Assembly (NCBI RefSeq): GCF_023702675.1 | Contig: NZ_CP098478.1 | Span: forward strand, 3,472,001-3,536,000 | Direction: 5' to 3' | Length of the DNA stretch: 64,000 nt | From: Acinetobacter sp. C26M | Lineage (GTDB): Bacteria; Pseudomonadota; Gammaproteobacteria; Pseudomonadales; Moraxellaceae | Shown here: piece by piece, positions 1 to 7,461 of the stretch | Numbering within the stretch: the stretch's first letter is position 1 | Layout of the letters: every line of letters starts with the position of its first letter | Made by a program: the position numbers and the translations under genes | The notes under the pieces: model-generated | Databases searched by the model: none | What the model was told of the DNA's origin: nothing | The model's input: only the letters and a program-made list of their open reading frames with translations

Positions 1-2
1 TT

Positions 3-293
3 AATGGTGATGCTGATTTCTGGGACTATCGTGAAGATGACAGCGACTACTTCAGTCAACCACGTGCCTTGTTTGAATTGATGACACCAGAGCAACAACA
101 AGCATTGTTTGGCAATACTGCACGTGCGATGGGCGATGCTTTAGACTTCATCAAGTATCGTCATATCCGTAACTGCTATGCTTGCCATCCAGCTTATGGT
201 GAAGGTGTTGCAGCAGCACTAGGGCTTAGCGTTGCCGATGCTCAGGCAGCACGTGAAACTGATCCAGCACGTCATTTGCCAAGTTTTCTCTAA
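3..293 (+). CDS. Catalase, C-terminal fragment (5' end outside window)
   Basis: This is the last 96 codons of a heme catalase, which breaks hydrogen peroxide into water and oxygen. The reading frame is open from base 3, so the start lies upstream of the window. The residues [20 protein letters not shown] followed by a helix ending in [15 protein letters not shown] are typical of the C-terminal helical part of monofunctional clade 3 (small-subunit) catalases. The protein ends soon after this segment, with no flavodoxin-like extra domain, which argues against the large-subunit KatE type. The heme ligand and active-site residues lie outside the window. A U-tailed hairpin follows the stop. The family call is firm; which katA-like paralog it is cannot be decided. 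Confidence 0.9.
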   Translation, partial: NGDADFWDYREDDSDYFSQPRALFELMTPEQQQALFGNTARAMGDALDFIKYRHIRNCYACHPAYGEGVAAALGLSVADAQAARETDPARHLPSFL

Positions 294-311
294 ACTTTAA
301 ACCTCGAAAAC

Positions 312-338
312 AAAAAGCCATCTTCGGATGGCTTTTTT
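312..338 (+). terminator. Intrinsic terminator of the catalase gene
   Basis: The hairpin has an AAGCCATC/GATGGCTT stem, a TTCG tetraloop and a run of T. It starts 18 bases after the catalase stop. Confidence 0.9.
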
Positions 339-386
339 TATGGAACTGGGTGACAATTTATTCAAAACAACATCAGAAAAATAACC

Positions 387-826
387 ATGCAAAATCGATT
401 AGAACAACTGATTCAAACTCATAACATCATCCTATTTGATGCCGAATGTGTGTTGTGCTCAGCATGGGCTGACTTTATGATCAAACATGATTTGAGTACC
501 TGTTCAAACTGGTTTCTGTTCAATCCAATATTGGGCAGCAACTCCTTACCTATTGCCATCTTCCTACTGATCATTTTGAAACAATGGTCTTACTGGAAAA
601 TGGTCAATGCTATACCGAATCGACCGCATTTCTACGCATCATTCAACGGCTAGACTCCCCCTACACCAGTTTAAAATATGCACGTGTTATCCCTAAAGTC
701 ATCCGTGATTTTGCTTATCGTCGTATTGCACTCAATCGTTATCGCTTATTTGGTCAAAATGAACAATGCTATCGAGTGACACCTGAAACTCAGCAACATT
801 TTCTCTTGGATGAGGTCTTCACATGA
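387..826 (+). pseudogene. DCC-family thiol-disulfide oxidoreductase (DUF393), frameshifted
   Basis: DCC (DUF393) proteins are small, thioredoxin-like and predicted to act in disulfide exchange. The N-terminal part starts at 387 and carries the family motif D18-x-x-C21-V-L-C24 (FDAECVLC). Near 497-505 the family-like sequence leaves this frame and continues in the +2 frame as FKLVSVQSNIGQQLL, running through LLENGQCYTESTAFLRIIQRL to a stop at 826. The original frame instead runs into unrelated sequence and stops at 653. A single lost base near the TGTTC at 501-505 would restore about 147 codons. Either the gene is recently broken or the assembly has an indel here. The end overlaps the next gene by ATGA, which suggests the pair was a functional operon. 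Confidence 0.8.
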
Positions 827-1194
827 ATCACGAGAACCTGACCCTTCAACGGATTTTGAAGTTTTGTCAGTTGATTATTGCAAGTCTCTGGATTTATCAA
901 GGACTCATTCCGAAACTGATTTTTCAAGTCGAAGGTGAACAATATGTTTGGCAGCAACTTCATGTGCCTGCGCCTTATATTGCATGGATGATTTCACTGT
1001 CCGGCATTGCCGAGATCATTTTTGGTAGTCTGTTTTTATTTTTAACTCATAAATATTTGCATTGGCTCAGCATTATCAGCCTGATTGGGCTATTTATTTT
1101 CGTTTTGTTTATTTATCCCAATCAGATCTATCAAGCCTTTAATCCTGTAGTCATGAATATTGCGCTGGCAAGTCTTTCGATGATTTCAATTTAG
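823..1194 (+). CDS. DoxX-like small membrane protein
   Basis: This 123-residue protein has about four hydrophobic segments (near residues 15-35, 52-75, 78-98 and 105-122) and resembles DoxX-like membrane proteins. The role is not established; members are often linked to redox or thiol functions. The ATG lies in an ATGA overlap with the stop of the DCC-family reading frame, so translational coupling is likely. DCC and DoxX-like genes are frequent partners, which supports both calls. If the upstream frameshift is real, expression of this gene may be reduced because translation would stop early at 653. Confidence 0.7.
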   Translation: MNHENLTLQRILKFCQLIIASLWIYQGLIPKLIFQVEGEQYVWQQLHVPAPYIAWMISLSGIAEIIFGSLFLFLTHKYLHWLSIISLIGLFIFVLFIYPNQIYQAFNPVVMNIALASLSMISI

Positions 1195-1216
1195 TGTCTT
1201 GAGACCCTTCAAGATA

Positions 1217-2269
1217 CTAAGCACGAATAAAGTGCCCTTCGCGGATACAATAGAAGGGATTCACCAATTTCGAGGATGATTTCATTGCTTGTTGAAGTTC
1301 ATGCTCAGGAGCATCTCGATCTTCGTCAGTCAGTTGAAAAGTTCGATAATGAATCGCCAGAGAACGGTGAGCGTGTAAGTCTAAATGGGCATGGAATGCA
1401 TCTTGAGGGTTCATATGGACATATCGCATCAACATCCGCGGTTCATAAGCCCCTATCGGCAATAATGCCACCCGAACATCGCCATAACGCTCATGGATTT
1501 GTTTGAAGTGTGTGGAATAACCCGTATCCCCAGCAAAGAAACAATGTCCTGTTTTAGCAAGTAAGGAAAAACCACCCCACAATGCTCTGTTCTGATCACG
1601 CACCCCACGTCCAGAAGTATGCTGTGCAGGTGTATAGGCAATCTTCAACTCATCATGAAACGGGATTTCCTGCCACCAATCCATTTCAATCACATGCAAA
1701 TGTTTAGGTAGGTAATAACCATTGCCTAAGCCTGTATAAATCGGCATTTCAAATTTTTGGTGCAACCACTCTAAAGTTGCCAAATCCATATGATCATAAT
1801 GGTTATGACTGAGTAGCACTCCATGAATGGTCGGCAAGTGCTCTAAGGCAATCCCTGCTGGGCAAACACGCTGTGGGCCATTGCCCTGTTTCGGGCTAAC
1901 ATACTCACACCAGACTGGATCGGTCAGAAAATTATAGGGCCCGATTTGAATTAACACCGTCGCATGACCGACAAACCAAATTTGCCAATCATTCATATCG
2001 GCATGTGGGCGATTCTGTGGAAGTTCCAGCATGTGATTACGCATGTTCCATTCATGCGAACGATCTACAGTCCAAGTCGATGATTTACGTGTTGCCAACC
2101 ATTTGAGTAAGCCTTTACGATCAAATGGTGTTAAGGGTTTCTGTAAATTATAGAAACGATCAATCCCACAATGATCAGAGGCTTCATGTGGAAAAGGAGG
2201 TTTCCCCCAAGTATGGCTCAAGCAAGATTGTGTCGGCAATTGGTAGGTTAATGTCGGCTTATCTTTCAT
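1217..2269 (-). CDS. Metallo-beta-lactamase-fold hydrolase (RomA / NAPE-PLD-like)
   Basis: This 350-residue MBL-fold protein belongs to the branch that includes RomA and N-acyl-phosphatidylethanolamine phospholipase D. The metal site is clear: H155-x-H157-x-D159-H160 in SHNHYDHMD, with a GDTGY segment further on for the bridging aspartate and a C-terminal AIHYRTF histidine. The start of the fold is marked by WFVGHATVLIQ near residue 98. The substrate is unknown; members of this branch may act on phospholipids or phosphoesters. No signal peptide is seen, so it is probably cytoplasmic or membrane-associated. It is transcribed divergently from the LysR gene, which might control it, but that is only inferred from position. 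Confidence 0.8.
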   Translation of the reverse strand: MKDKPTLTYQLPTQSCLSHTWGKPPFPHEASDHCGIDRFYNLQKPLTPFDRKGLLKWLATRKSSTWTVDRSHEWNMRNHMLELPQNRPHADMNDWQIWFVGHATVLIQIGPYNFLTDPVWCEYVSPKQGNGPQRVCPAGIALEHLPTIHGVLLSHNHYDHMDLATLEWLHQKFEMPIYTGLGNGYYLPKHLHVIEMDWWQEIPFHDELKIAYTPAQHTSGRGVRDQNRALWGGFSLLAKTGHCFFAGDTGYSTHFKQIHERYGDVRVALLPIGAYEPRMLMRYVHMNPQDAFHAHLDLHAHRSLAIHYRTFQLTDEDRDAPEHELQQAMKSSSKLVNPFYCIREGHFIRA

Positions 2270-2661
2270 GTACGTCTTCTTTGGTGGAATCTCATCGCAT
2301 GAGGTGAATGGTTTGGTATCCCGTTTAGGTCATGGATTATTTTTTAACGCGATAGCCTTTCAAATCATGATGATTTTTTTAGGATTCTCGTCTTATTCCA
2401 AATCACTATAATCGGTCTTTGATCCTAACATAAGCTTGTTAGTTATGCTGATTTTCTCTGGTAGAGTCAACACAATTTTACCGAACTAATAACGCATAAT
2501 CACAATTTAGGTCACAGCCTAAATTTCATCTTTTACTCTATTTCTTTTATTTTATAAAAAAGCATATTGTATATAAAACCACCTCAGATATAATGCGGCA
2601 ACAACATGATGTTCTCATCACGATAACTAAAATAATAGTAAGACACTCTTGGACCAGTCTT
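2270..2661. promoter_or_regulatory. Divergent intergenic region between MBL hydrolase and LysR gene
   Basis: This AT-rich spacer has no convincing gene. It carries a perfect 8-bp inverted repeat, AATTTAGG (2504-2511) and CCTAAATT (2518-2525), separated by 6 bases. That is a plausible operator for the adjacent LysR protein. A TATTGTATATAAAAC stretch near 2565-2580 could hold the -10 element of the LysR gene. None of this has been tested. Confidence 0.4.
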
Positions 2662-3570
2662 ATGGAATTACGTCATTTACGCTATTTCATTACCGTTGCT
2701 GAAGAGCTAAGTTTCAGTAAAGCAGCGCTTAAATTACACACGTCTCAGCCTTCACTCAGTCAGCAAATTAAAGATCTCGAAGATGATGTTGGTGTGCAAC
2801 TGTTGCATCGTACCAAACGCAAAGTGGAGTTAACCGACGAAGGTCAAGTTTTTCTGGAACAAGCACGTTTAACCCTCACTCAAGCAGACAAAGCTGTCAC
2901 CATGGCGCGACAGGTTGCTGCGGCCAAAGTACAGTGCTTAAAAATCGGCTTTGTTCCTTCTGCGGAAATTCGTATTTTCCCTTATATTTTGCCGCGCTTA
3001 AGAGTTCGACTACCCAAATTGCAGATTCGTACACTTAATCTCAAAGAAAGCGATCAAATCACCAAGCTTAAAAAAGGTGAGCTGGACATTATTTTTATTA
3101 ATCAGAAATTTGAAAATGAAGCTTTTGCCAGTCAATTGGTGTTAAGAGAACCTTTGATGTTTATGCTTCCCAAGCAGCATCCTTTAGCACAATATTCAGA
3201 AATCACTACAGCCCAACTCAAAGATTTTCCATTAACGATTCTGACCCATAAGCTCTCCCAGCCTTTAGCTCGAACAATTACACAGTTCATTAAACAACAG
3301 CAAATTCATTTTCAAAGTATCGATGAAGCCAATAGTATTGCCGAAGCGCTCCAAGCCGTACATTCGGGGCATGGTTGCGCCATTTTACCCGCCTATATCC
3401 AAGCCTTAGCCACTGACCAGATCGTTGTCAGATCATTGCATCACCCATTGCCCTGTCTCGATGTTTTTATGAGTTATCCAAAAAATCAATTGAACCTTGC
3501 CACACAGCAATTCCTAGAAGAAATTCGGCATATATTTGGCTTAGATGGCTCCCATTTGAATTCGCACTAA
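2662..3570 (+). CDS. LysR-family transcriptional regulator
   Basis: The start is the ATG at 2662 (MELRHLRYFITVAEEL), the canonical LysR N-terminus, which gives 302 residues; an upstream in-frame start at 2593 adds 23 residues unlike the family. The winged helix-turn-helix covers about residues 1-60, with the signature SKAALKLHTSQPSLSQQIKDLE. A linker helix and a periplasmic-binding-protein-like effector domain follow (about 90-295). The HTH is closest by eye to the HcaR/BenM/CatM type that responds to aromatic acids, but the effector cannot be deduced. It is divergent from the MBL hydrolase, with a palindrome in the shared spacer. A terminator follows. Confidence 0.88.
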   Translation: MELRHLRYFITVAEELSFSKAALKLHTSQPSLSQQIKDLEDDVGVQLLHRTKRKVELTDEGQVFLEQARLTLTQADKAVTMARQVAAAKVQCLKIGFVPSAEIRIFPYILPRLRVRLPKLQIRTLNLKESDQITKLKKGELDIIFINQKFENEAFASQLVLREPLMFMLPKQHPLAQYSEITTAQLKDFPLTILTHKLSQPLARTITQFIKQQQIHFQSIDEANSIAEALQAVHSGHGCAILPAYIQALATDQIVVRSLHHPLPCLDVFMSYPKNQLNLATQQFLEEIRHIFGLDGSHLNSH

Positions 3571-3587
3571 ATTTTTCATAAATAAAA

Positions 3588-3606
3588 AAGCCGAATCAAT
3601 CGGCTT
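3588..3606. terminator. Hairpin between convergent LysR and GST genes
   Basis: The stem is AAGCCGA/TCGGCTT with a 5-base loop. It sits between convergent genes, with A-rich sequence on one side and a weak T-run on the other, and probably serves both directions. Confidence 0.65.
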
Positions 3607-3634
3607 CGTTATTCTTTAAGCAAAGCCAATTGGC

Positions 3635-4243
3635 CTAGGCATTACTAAAAAATGCAGCGAATTTTTGGTAACTTGGTCGCTGTTTAATATTTTCTAAATA
3701 ATGTTCAATCGCTGGATGAGACTGTACCTCTCCCATCTTAAGCTGCCAAAATAACATCGCAGCAACCGTCACATCTGCAGCCGTAAACTGTTTGCCACAT
3801 AAATAGGGATCAACTTCACTGAGTCCTTGCACAAAGGCGTTATAGGCATCTTGATAATCACCATATCCTACAGAACCTTTCTGATCGGGTTTCACTTCAA
3901 CGCCCAGCATTTTATTAGTTGAAGCTGCTTCCCAAGGCCCAGAGATGAAGAATAACCAACGATAATACACGCCACGTTTTGGATCATTCAATGCGGGCGC
4001 CAAGCCTTTATCCGCAAATTTATCGGCCAAATAAGCACAAATTGCATCTAGCTCATACACCACCACATCACCATCGACAAGCACAGGTACTTTGCCAAAA
4101 GGATTAATTTTTAGGTATTCAGGGGCTTTCATTTCCGTTTGGAAAGCCACCTCAATGCGTTCACATTGCACACCCAACTCGATGAGTAACCAGTCGACAA
4201 CGACGCCACGTGAAAAACTATTGGTATAAAGTTTAAGTGCCAT
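3635..4243 (-). CDS. Glutathione S-transferase family protein
   Basis: This 202-residue protein has the two-domain GST layout: a thioredoxin-like N-terminal domain (about 1-77) with the cis-proline motif KVPVL at 51-55, and an all-helical C-terminal domain (about 88-198) with FTAADVTVAAML, the N-capping box region of GSTs. The usual E-S pair that binds the glutathione gamma-glutamyl group reads E-L here (YELDAI, about 63-68), so glutathione binding may differ. It may detoxify electrophiles; the substrate is unknown. A WYL-type regulator gene lies 52 bases upstream on the same strand and may be co-transcribed. Confidence 0.82.
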   Translation of the reverse strand: MALKLYTNSFSRGVVVDWLLIELGVQCERIEVAFQTEMKAPEYLKINPFGKVPVLVDGDVVVYELDAICAYLADKFADKGLAPALNDPKRGVYYRWLFFISGPWEAASTNKMLGVEVKPDQKGSVGYGDYQDAYNAFVQGLSEVDPYLCGKQFTAADVTVAAMLFWQLKMGEVQSHPAIEHYLENIKQRPSYQKFAAFFSNA

Positions 4244-4295
4244 TTTGATATTTCCTTGGTGAGTTATTCTTATTTCAATGTAATTGTTTTGATTG

Positions 4296-4994
4296 TCAGT
4301 TTTTGTCAGTAGTCGAACGACAAACTTCTTGTGTCCACCATTGTTGAAATAATTGTTGTTTAAATTGTGGGTAAAGCTCCTGACTCAGGCTCAATGCTCG
4401 AATCCGATCAATACGGAAGTGACGAAAACTTTTACGTAGCTCACACCATGCAGCCAATACGATTCGATCATTAAAATAACCTAGCGCAAATGGCCACAAA
4501 ATACGAGAACTTATCCGTTGTTGTTCGTCGGCGTAATCCACCGTAATTTTTAACTGCTGACGGATCGCCAAACGCACTTGCTCCACCAAAGTTTCATCAA
4601 CAGGCAACCAAACATTGATGGATCTTAAAGTGGTTTGTTTAAGTTGCTGCTGACAATGTTCAGGCAGTACCGCATTGAGCTTTGCCAACACCGAAGTCGA
4701 GGCTGATTTCAACGCCAGATCAGGAATATCATTCAACCAATTTAAAGCTAAAAAAATTGCTTCGATCTCAGTTTCATTCAGCGTCATGGGTGGCAATAAG
4801 AAATCTTGTTTCAGTTGAAACCCTAGTCCAGCGGCAGCATCAATACAAACGCCCTGCTCACGCAAGGTTTCAATATCACGATAAACACTGCGCTGACTGA
4901 TTTGCAAACGCTCTGCCAACACCTGCGCGGTCACAGGATAGCGATATTCTCTGAGCAACTGTAATAGATTGAGCAAACGGATTGAACGACTCAT
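4296..4994 (-). CDS. YafY-family transcriptional regulator (HTH + WYL domain)
   Basis: The 232-residue protein begins with a DeoR/HTH-11-type winged helix (about residues 1-60: VTAQVLAERLQISQRSVYRD), followed by a central region and a C-terminal WYL domain (about 140-220). The WYL core reads AAWCELRKSFRHFRIDRI, so the eponymous W-Y-L residues are replaced while the R-x-F-R-x-D-R-I tail that contacts ligands is kept. Such proteins often regulate neighbouring enzymes in response to small molecules or nucleotides. The GST gene directly downstream is the likely target or operon partner, by position only. Confidence 0.8.
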   Translation of the reverse strand: MSRSIRLLNLLQLLREYRYPVTAQVLAERLQISQRSVYRDIETLREQGVCIDAAAGLGFQLKQDFLLPPMTLNETEIEAIFLALNWLNDIPDLALKSASTSVLAKLNAVLPEHCQQQLKQTTLRSINVWLPVDETLVEQVRLAIRQQLKITVDYADEQQRISSRILWPFALGYFNDRIVLAAWCELRKSFRHFRIDRIRALSLSQELYPQFKQQLFQQWWTQEVCRSTTDKN

Positions 4995-5069
4995 ACGATC
5001 CCTATTGTTATTATGGATGATGGGAGTGTGAACACTCCCATCATTGTCGTTTCATATGATGTGGATGGA

Positions 5070-5744
5070 TTAACTCTCGGTCAAGGCAGCAACATTTAGC
5101 ACACTTTTCAAATAAGCATGCAAATCATGCACATTGTGCGCGATGGTGAGTGGCTGAAATTGCTGCAAGGTTTCAATGCTATGCACACCATAACTCACCC
5201 CAATACGCGGCATATTCAGATTTCGAGCCATTTCTAGATCATAACTGGTATCACCCACCATAACAGCACGATCAGCAGCGACATCCATTTCAGTCAAAAT
5301 TTCCTGCAACATCAATGGATCAGGTTTAGATTTAGTTTCACTGGCTGCACGGGTAATATCAAAGATCTCATCACTATTGGTTTGTGCTAAAACTCGATCT
5401 AAACCCTTACGACTTTTGCCTGTTGCCACAGCGAGCTTTAAGCCTTGCTGTTTTAGATCAGCCAGTAACTCTGCAACACCGCTAAACCATGCGTCCTCTT
5501 TGGAGTTCGCGACATAATGATCTGCATAACACTGCAAAATGTCTTGCTGTAAATGCGGCACTTGTGGAAACAAGATCTGCATGACTTCGGGTAAACCTAA
5601 GCCAATAATGCTTTTTGCTGCTTCATCTGTCAGCGGTTGTTCAAATTGTTGTGCTGCATATTGCAGGCTTGCCACGATTTGCCCAACCGAATCGAATAAA
5701 GTGCCATCCCAGTCGAAAATCACTAACTCGATATTTTGATTCAT
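5070..5744 (-). CDS. HAD-superfamily phosphatase (phosphoglycolate phosphatase-like)
   Basis: This 224-residue subclass IA HAD hydrolase has motif I D11-W-D13-G-T (nucleophile and acid/base), motif II in VATGKS, motif III lysine in KPDPLML and motif IV in MVGDTSYDLEMA. An alpha-helical cap lies between motifs I and II. The family includes phosphoglycolate, pyrophosphate and nucleotide phosphatases; the exact substrate is not clear. The ATG overlaps the rluC stop by four bases (ATGA), so the two genes are translationally coupled. This rluC-HAD pairing is common in Acinetobacter-like genomes. Confidence 0.82.
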   Translation of the reverse strand: MNQNIELVIFDWDGTLFDSVGQIVASLQYAAQQFEQPLTDEAAKSIIGLGLPEVMQILFPQVPHLQQDILQCYADHYVANSKEDAWFSGVAELLADLKQQGLKLAVATGKSRKGLDRVLAQTNSDEIFDITRAASETKSKPDPLMLQEILTEMDVAADRAVMVGDTSYDLEMARNLNMPRIGVSYGVHSIETLQQFQPLTIAHNVHDLHAYLKSVLNVAALTES

Positions 5745-6673
5745 TTCTGCTTTCTCAACTGATCGATCACCTGTTGCATATCTTCAGGCATTGGCGCTTC
5801 AATGGTTGGATAGTTTGGAATCTCTAAACGCATTGCATGTAGACACAAACGACGCGCTTCAGGGCCTGTATATGCCGTATTGTGCCCATATTTATCATCC
5901 CCGACTAAAGGATGACCAATACTTAAACCATGCACACGAATTTGATGGGTCCGCCCCGATAACGGTGACGCATGTACCAAAGTAGCTGATTTAAAGCGTT
6001 CAACTACTTTCCAATCGGTCTTACTCGGCTTACCTTCTTTGGTCACACGAACGCGACGTTCACCATTGGCGAGTTCATAACGCAACAATGGTGCATCAAT
6101 CAATTGCTGATCCAGACTGACTTGTCCTTTGACGATCGCAGCATAGGTTTTTTGAATTTTATGCTCACGCAATAGATCTTGCAGCAGCTTTAAAGTACTA
6201 CGCTTTTTACTGATCATGACCAAGCCTGAAGTATCTCGGTCAATCCGATGGATCAGCTCCAGATATTTTTTACCTGTCGCGGCACGTAAAGCTTCGATTA
6301 AGCCATAAGCCACACCACTACCCCCATGTACGGCAATCCCTGAAGGTTTATTCACAATCAATAGCCCTTCGTCCTCATACACCACACGGCTGAGTAGGCT
6401 TTGTGCCACGCCATCACTCACCGGTGCAGCAGTTTCATCCTTTTGTTCATAGCGGATTGGTGCGACACGAATCTGGTCGCCAATATTCAAACGTGTTTCT
6501 GCTTTTATTCTTTTTTTATTAACGCGTACTTGCCCTTCACGAATCAAACGGTAGATTCGACTTTTTGGAACACCTTTTAATCGGGTAAATAAAAAATTAT
6601 CTATTCGCTGCCCGTCTTGATGCTCATCCACGTCAAACCAAGTGACACTTTGCCATTGTTGTGTAGAATTCAT
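5741..6673 (-). CDS. rluC: 23S rRNA pseudouridine synthase RluC
   Basis: The 310-residue enzyme has an N-terminal S4 RNA-binding domain (about 20-75: QRIDNFLFTRLKGVPKSRIYR) and a catalytic pseudouridine synthase domain. The catalytic loop HRIDRDTSGL places the nucleophilic aspartate at D145, matching E. coli RluC. The family converts U955, U2504 and U2580 of 23S rRNA. Length and S4 domain fit RluC better than RluD or RluA. It is the first gene of a two-gene operon with the HAD phosphatase. It is divergent from rne, as in many gamma-proteobacteria. Confidence 0.92.
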   Translation of the reverse strand: MNSTQQWQSVTWFDVDEHQDGQRIDNFLFTRLKGVPKSRIYRLIREGQVRVNKKRIKAETRLNIGDQIRVAPIRYEQKDETAAPVSDGVAQSLLSRVVYEDEGLLIVNKPSGIAVHGGSGVAYGLIEALRAATGKKYLELIHRIDRDTSGLVMISKKRSTLKLLQDLLREHKIQKTYAAIVKGQVSLDQQLIDAPLLRYELANGERRVRVTKEGKPSKTDWKVVERFKSATLVHASPLSGRTHQIRVHGLSIGHPLVGDDKYGHNTAYTGPEARRLCLHAMRLEIPNYPTIEAPMPEDMQQVIDQLRKQK

Positions 6674-6785
6674 ACGCTCAATTAATCCAAGATTTGCTAA
6701 ATATGATTAAAAAATGATCATTTAGCTAAGTTATTTCACAAGAAACCTAAACTTAGCCCATAGGCAGATGCTGCAAGGTTTGGTA

Positions 6786-7461
6786 TATTCAGCGCACGGA
6801 TACCACCGTAAGTGAGCATCAAATCAGAAATTTTATTTAGATAAAATTTTCAATCGATGAGATATTCACCAACAACTCGGATAGGTCCTAAAGAATTATG
6901 CCGACGCCGAAGGCTTATTATATCGGCAAAATGGCAAACTGTTGCGTTTAATTGTGCATATGCACATACAGTTTGTTCAGAAAAAATATGTCGCCAGCAA
7001 TTTGCTGGTTATTAAACGTAAACTGATCCACATCAGACAATTTGCTCCCTGATGTCGCATTCAGGCTAAAGCGTTGATGCATTGGAACTGCTAAGCAGAG
7101 ATACGATGATCATTCCGTATCAAGACTTCCAGATGGATCGACTTCAATGCTTAATGACAGTGAAAGTCACCATCCAATGCACCGCTCACCCGCCAGTGAA
7201 GCGTACAGGAAACTTTGATTATGTCGGATCTAGTGATATTTCACAGATGTAAGACATACATGAAATATCAACGGATTCAAGATTGAAGCAGTATTGCCGA
7301 CATCAAAATAACCGTATCAAAACCCCAGCTGGATATTTACAGTCAGTGGTTTCAGAACTTCCTACACAAAGTTGCTTCTGAGTCTTGATCGCGCCAATTT
7401 GATGTTTGCTCAAAAATATTGAGCTTGTTGTTTGTGTGCATCACTATTAGGTGTCACACCC
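6786..7461 (+). promoter_or_regulatory. Long structured 5' leader and promoter region of rne
   Basis: The 788 bases between rluC and rne hold no convincing gene but many hairpins in the rne-sense direction: AAATTTTAT/ATAAAATTT with loop TTAG (6828-6849); GCCGA/TCGGC (6900-6927) enclosing GCC-GAA-GGC; CAAACTGT/ACAGTTTG (6935-6975) enclosing a 14-bp palindrome (6953-6966); CCAGCA/TGCTGG (6994-7008); ACATCAG/CTGATGT (7030-7055); GATACG/CGTATC (7100-7121); GATATTTCA/TGAAATATC (7235-7269). TATATT near 6784-6789 could be a -10 element. In E. coli, RNase E regulates its own mRNA through a structured leader of about 360 nt; the same role is inferred here. The palindrome GGTGTCACACC lies directly before the start codon. 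Confidence 0.55.

Noticed and set aside
6898..6951. Possible 17-codon ORF in the rne leader (starts MPTPKAYYIG)
   Set aside because: No good ribosome binding site; it overlaps stems that explain the sequence better as RNA structure.
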